Below the pieces are notes generated by a model, which saw only the letters and a list, made by a program, of their open reading frames with translations, did no database searches and was not told where the DNA came from. A DNA stretch of 64,000 nt from Asticcacaulis machinosus (GTDB taxonomy: Bacteria > Pseudomonadota > Alphaproteobacteria > Caulobacterales > Caulobacteraceae). Both the position numbers and the translations under genes were made by a program. Where the stretch lies: positions 1 through 64,000 of the forward strand of contig NZ_JAQQKV010000005.1 of the NCBI RefSeq assembly GCF_028550435.1, written 5' to 3'. Below are positions 62,312-64,000 of this stretch, one piece after another; position 1 is the first letter of the stretch; the number at the start of each line of letters is the position of its first letter.

Positions 62312-63352
62312 ATGCACGCCGCCCTTAAAGTGTTGAGCCTGAGCTTGGCCTTGGCTTTGGCCGCCTGTGCGACAGGGCCAAAACCTGACCCTAAAATCGC
62401 CTTTGCCGATGCGCCTTTTGAGGTGATTGTGTTTGGCGATACGCCCTATACGGCAGCCGACGAGGCTATGCTGGCGCGCGCCCTGCCCGTCGTTAAAGCC
62501 GTTAATCCATCATTTGTCCTGCACGTCGGTGATTTTCAATCCGGTGGAGACGTCTGTGGCTCACACGACACCCGCTTCCAGTCCCTTGTGAACGCGCTCG
62601 CCCCCCTACCGGTCATCTATACCCCTGGCGATAATGAGTGGACCGACTGTGACAGACAGATCGACCCCGCAACCGGTAAACCTTTTTCAGAGTTGAAGCG
62701 ATTAGATACACTTCGCCACCTGTTCTTTGGCCGTGAGGTGACGGTTCCGGCCACGATGATCTATAAGCGCGCCCGTTCGCTACCGGAAAACGCTCGTCTG
62801 GACTATGCCGGTGTCATAGTGGTGACGGTGAACGTGAGCGGTACGAACAACGGGCGCGACGCCGTAATGGGCGATGATCTGCATAAGGCGGCGCGAGCCG
62901 CCGATCAGCGTGACAAGGCCAATGTACGGTGGCTCAACGCTGCCTTTGATCGCGCAAAAAAGCTAAAGGCGAAATCAGTAATTGTGGTCATGCAGGCCGA
63001 TATAACTCATCCGCTGACCGAGCCTCCCTGTCGCGATGCTGTGTCAAAGCGCACGGACAACCAATGCGATGGTTTTTACTTTGTGCGTCAGTCGCTTATT
63101 GCCAATGCCCAAAGCTTCGGAAAGCCGGTTTTACTTATCCATGGCGACACAGACCCCTTTACACTAACCCACGGGGATTTTGGCGTGGCAAACCTATGGC
63201 GATTAAATGCCGCCGGTGATGCCGGCATTAACGCCACCACGCAACAGCCCTATGGGGTTGTTGATGTCACACACCTGACAATAGATCTGTCTAAGCCCAT
63301 GCCTTTCAAGGCTTCTGGGTTACTAACGCAAACTCAACCGAACTCAAAATAG
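62312..63352 (+). CDS. Lipoprotein with metallophosphoesterase-like domain
   Basis: A 346-residue protein with a lipobox (LALAAC, Cys19), so membrane-anchored. Calcineurin-like metal motifs appear as VIVFGDTPY, LHVGDFQSGG, TPGDNEWTDC and LIHGDTDPF. AGGAG is seven bases before the ATG. The usual GNHD motif is changed to GDNEW, as in a subgroup of secreted phosphoesterases. It follows the receptor gene and may dephosphorylate its ligand. Confidence 0.75.
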   Translation: MHAALKVLSLSLALALAACATGPKPDPKIAFADAPFEVIVFGDTPYTAADEAMLARALPVVKAVNPSFVLHVGDFQSGGDVCGSHDTRFQSLVNALAPLPVIYTPGDNEWTDCDRQIDPATGKPFSELKRLDTLRHLFFGREVTVPATMIYKRARSLPENARLDYAGVIVVTVNVSGTNNGRDAVMGDDLHKAARAADQRDKANVRWLNAAFDRAKKLKAKSVIVVMQADITHPLTEPPCRDAVSKRTDNQCDGFYFVRQSLIANAQSFGKPVLLIHGDTDPFTLTHGDFGVANLWRLNAAGDAGINATTQQPYGVVDVTHLTIDLSKPMPFKASGLLTQTQPNSK

Positions 63353-63712
63353 CCTGCCTTATTTGGTGCGTAACTAATGAGCCGATATGAATGGCGATAT
63401 CTAAGGGTGCCCTTGGTCTGTTTTACGCCAACTACGCGCCCAATGCAGACGTTTGCCTATCTCAGCGAACTTCAGGAAGCGGACATCGCAAGCACCTTGG
63501 CCAACTTTAAACTGTACTGAATCACTATGGCGAAGTCGGCGGAGTTTCATAGATAAAGAGTATGATGTTAGAGTAATAGATCGTAAAAGCCTTACAGTTG
63601 AGCCACTTTGACAAAGCTGGTCTTTAGCTCAACGAACCCTGCGAAAATCACAGACAACCTGATCAGGATAAGCTAGGCTGCTCACCTGTTTAAACCTGTT
63701 CCGGAAGATAAC
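63353..63712. other. Intergenic stretch with repeat copy C
   Basis: No protein gene is seen. It holds the third copy of the dispersed repeat (about 63435-63550), a palindrome CCTGATCAGG (63658-63667) and GTTTAAAC (63688-63695) before the regulator gene that follows. Confidence 0.5.
63435..63550 (+). repeat. Dispersed intergenic repeat, copy C
   Basis: It has the head CGCGCCCAATGCAGACGTTTG, then GGAAGCGGACATCGCAAG, CCAACTTTAAAC and GAATCACTATGGC, in the order seen in copies A and B. Confidence 0.5.
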
Positions 63713-64000
63713 TTGGCCCGTCTGCCGCCTGATAATATATTGATTAAGCGCCTTAAAATGTCCGACATTGCCAAAATGGCTGACGTATCGGTATCCACAG
63801 TTTCACGAGCGCTCGCAGGCAGTTCTATGATTCCCGAAGCTTTGCGGGAAAAAATTACCGCTATCGCCGAAGAACATGGCTATGTGGTCAATCAGGCGGC
63901 CCGCAATCTGCGCCTTCAGACGACCAATACGATCGGGCTTATCCTGCCGATGGGGCATGAAACCGGCCAACAGGTCACCGATCCCTTCCTGCTTGAGCTG
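63713..64000 (+). CDS. LacI-family transcriptional regulator, N-terminal part (runs off the window)
   Basis: The frame is open to the window end. MSDIAKMADVSVSTVSRALA is a LacI helix-turn-helix, followed by YVVNQAARNLRLQTTNTIGL, the hinge and start of the ligand domain. An ATG is at 63758, but the family motif seems to begin a few residues earlier (LIKRLKMSDIAK), so TTG at 63713, with GGAAG five bases upstream, is proposed as start. Ligand and targets lie outside the window. Confidence 0.8.
   Translation, partial: MARLPPDNILIKRLKMSDIAKMADVSVSTVSRALAGSSMIPEALREKITAIAEEHGYVVNQAARNLRLQTTNTIGLILPMGHETGQQVTDPFLLEL

Noticed and set aside
1-64000. CRISPR arrays, tRNA and rRNA genes
   Set aside because: No regularly spaced identical repeats and no cloverleaf or rRNA signatures were noticed on reading the window; a dedicated tRNA or covariance search was not possible.

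Overview
The window looks like the chromosome of a free-living, polymer-scavenging alphaproteobacterium, most likely Caulobacterales (Caulobacter/Asticcacaulis-like). This is inferred from gene content, not from a marker gene: five TonB-dependent receptors (two of the long Caulobacter type), a five-enzyme HutF-type histidine pathway, GH51/GH43 arabinan enzymes, GC-rich coding sequence and many ATGA start/stop overlaps. No rRNA, tRNA or CRISPR array was seen.

Region 1 (1-14583, all minus strand) is a nitrogen/carbon catabolic block. It encodes an APH-type kinase with an AGXT2L-type class III aminotransferase (the hydroxylysine kinase/phospho-lyase pairing), a P1/NylC-type N-terminal-nucleophile hydrolase, a TonB receptor, a POT peptide transporter, a LysR regulator, a NylB-like serine hydrolase, a SpuC-like polyamine/omega-amino aminotransferase, a GabD/DavD semialdehyde dehydrogenase, a Rid protein, a GabT/DavT aminotransferase and the start of glutaryl-CoA dehydrogenase. 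Together they read as a route for taking up amide-linked omega-amino compounds, hydrolysing them, and passing the C5 products through glutarate semialdehyde to glutaryl-CoA.

Region 2 (14760-29734) is histidine utilisation. hutI-H-G-U-D (minus) and hutF-hutC (plus) diverge from a control region with two operator-like sites. A second HutC paralogue, a TonB receptor and an M14 carboxypeptidase lie next to it. The same palindrome precedes that receptor, suggesting one HutC regulon covering peptide uptake and histidine breakdown.

Region 3 (29735-32716) is a decayed mobile island: an IS3 scar, a mobC-like gene, a relaxase cut off after 94 residues, a small gene interrupted by an IS3-family element, and that element itself with a frameshift in orfB.

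Region 4 (32717-46211) is an arabinan/arabino-oligosaccharide locus. One operon encodes a TonB receptor, a GH43 arabinanase, an FCD-GntR regulator, a secreted GH51 and a ricin-B lectin protein. The other encodes an ABC importer (ATPase, two permeases, lipoprotein) and a cytoplasmic GH51. Matching operator-like motifs precede both.

Region 5 (46212-64000) holds a HExxH/PDZ protease with a secreted amidohydrolase, an IS1595-type insertion with perfect 8-bp target duplications and a frameshifted transposase, a TonB receptor/phosphodiester glycosidase/propeller operon divergent from a ROK regulator and GPH symporter, a LacI regulator upstream of a fifth TonB receptor and a phosphoesterase lipoprotein, and the start of another LacI regulator. 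Each of the five TonB receptor genes is followed directly by a strong RNA hairpin before the next gene of its operon.
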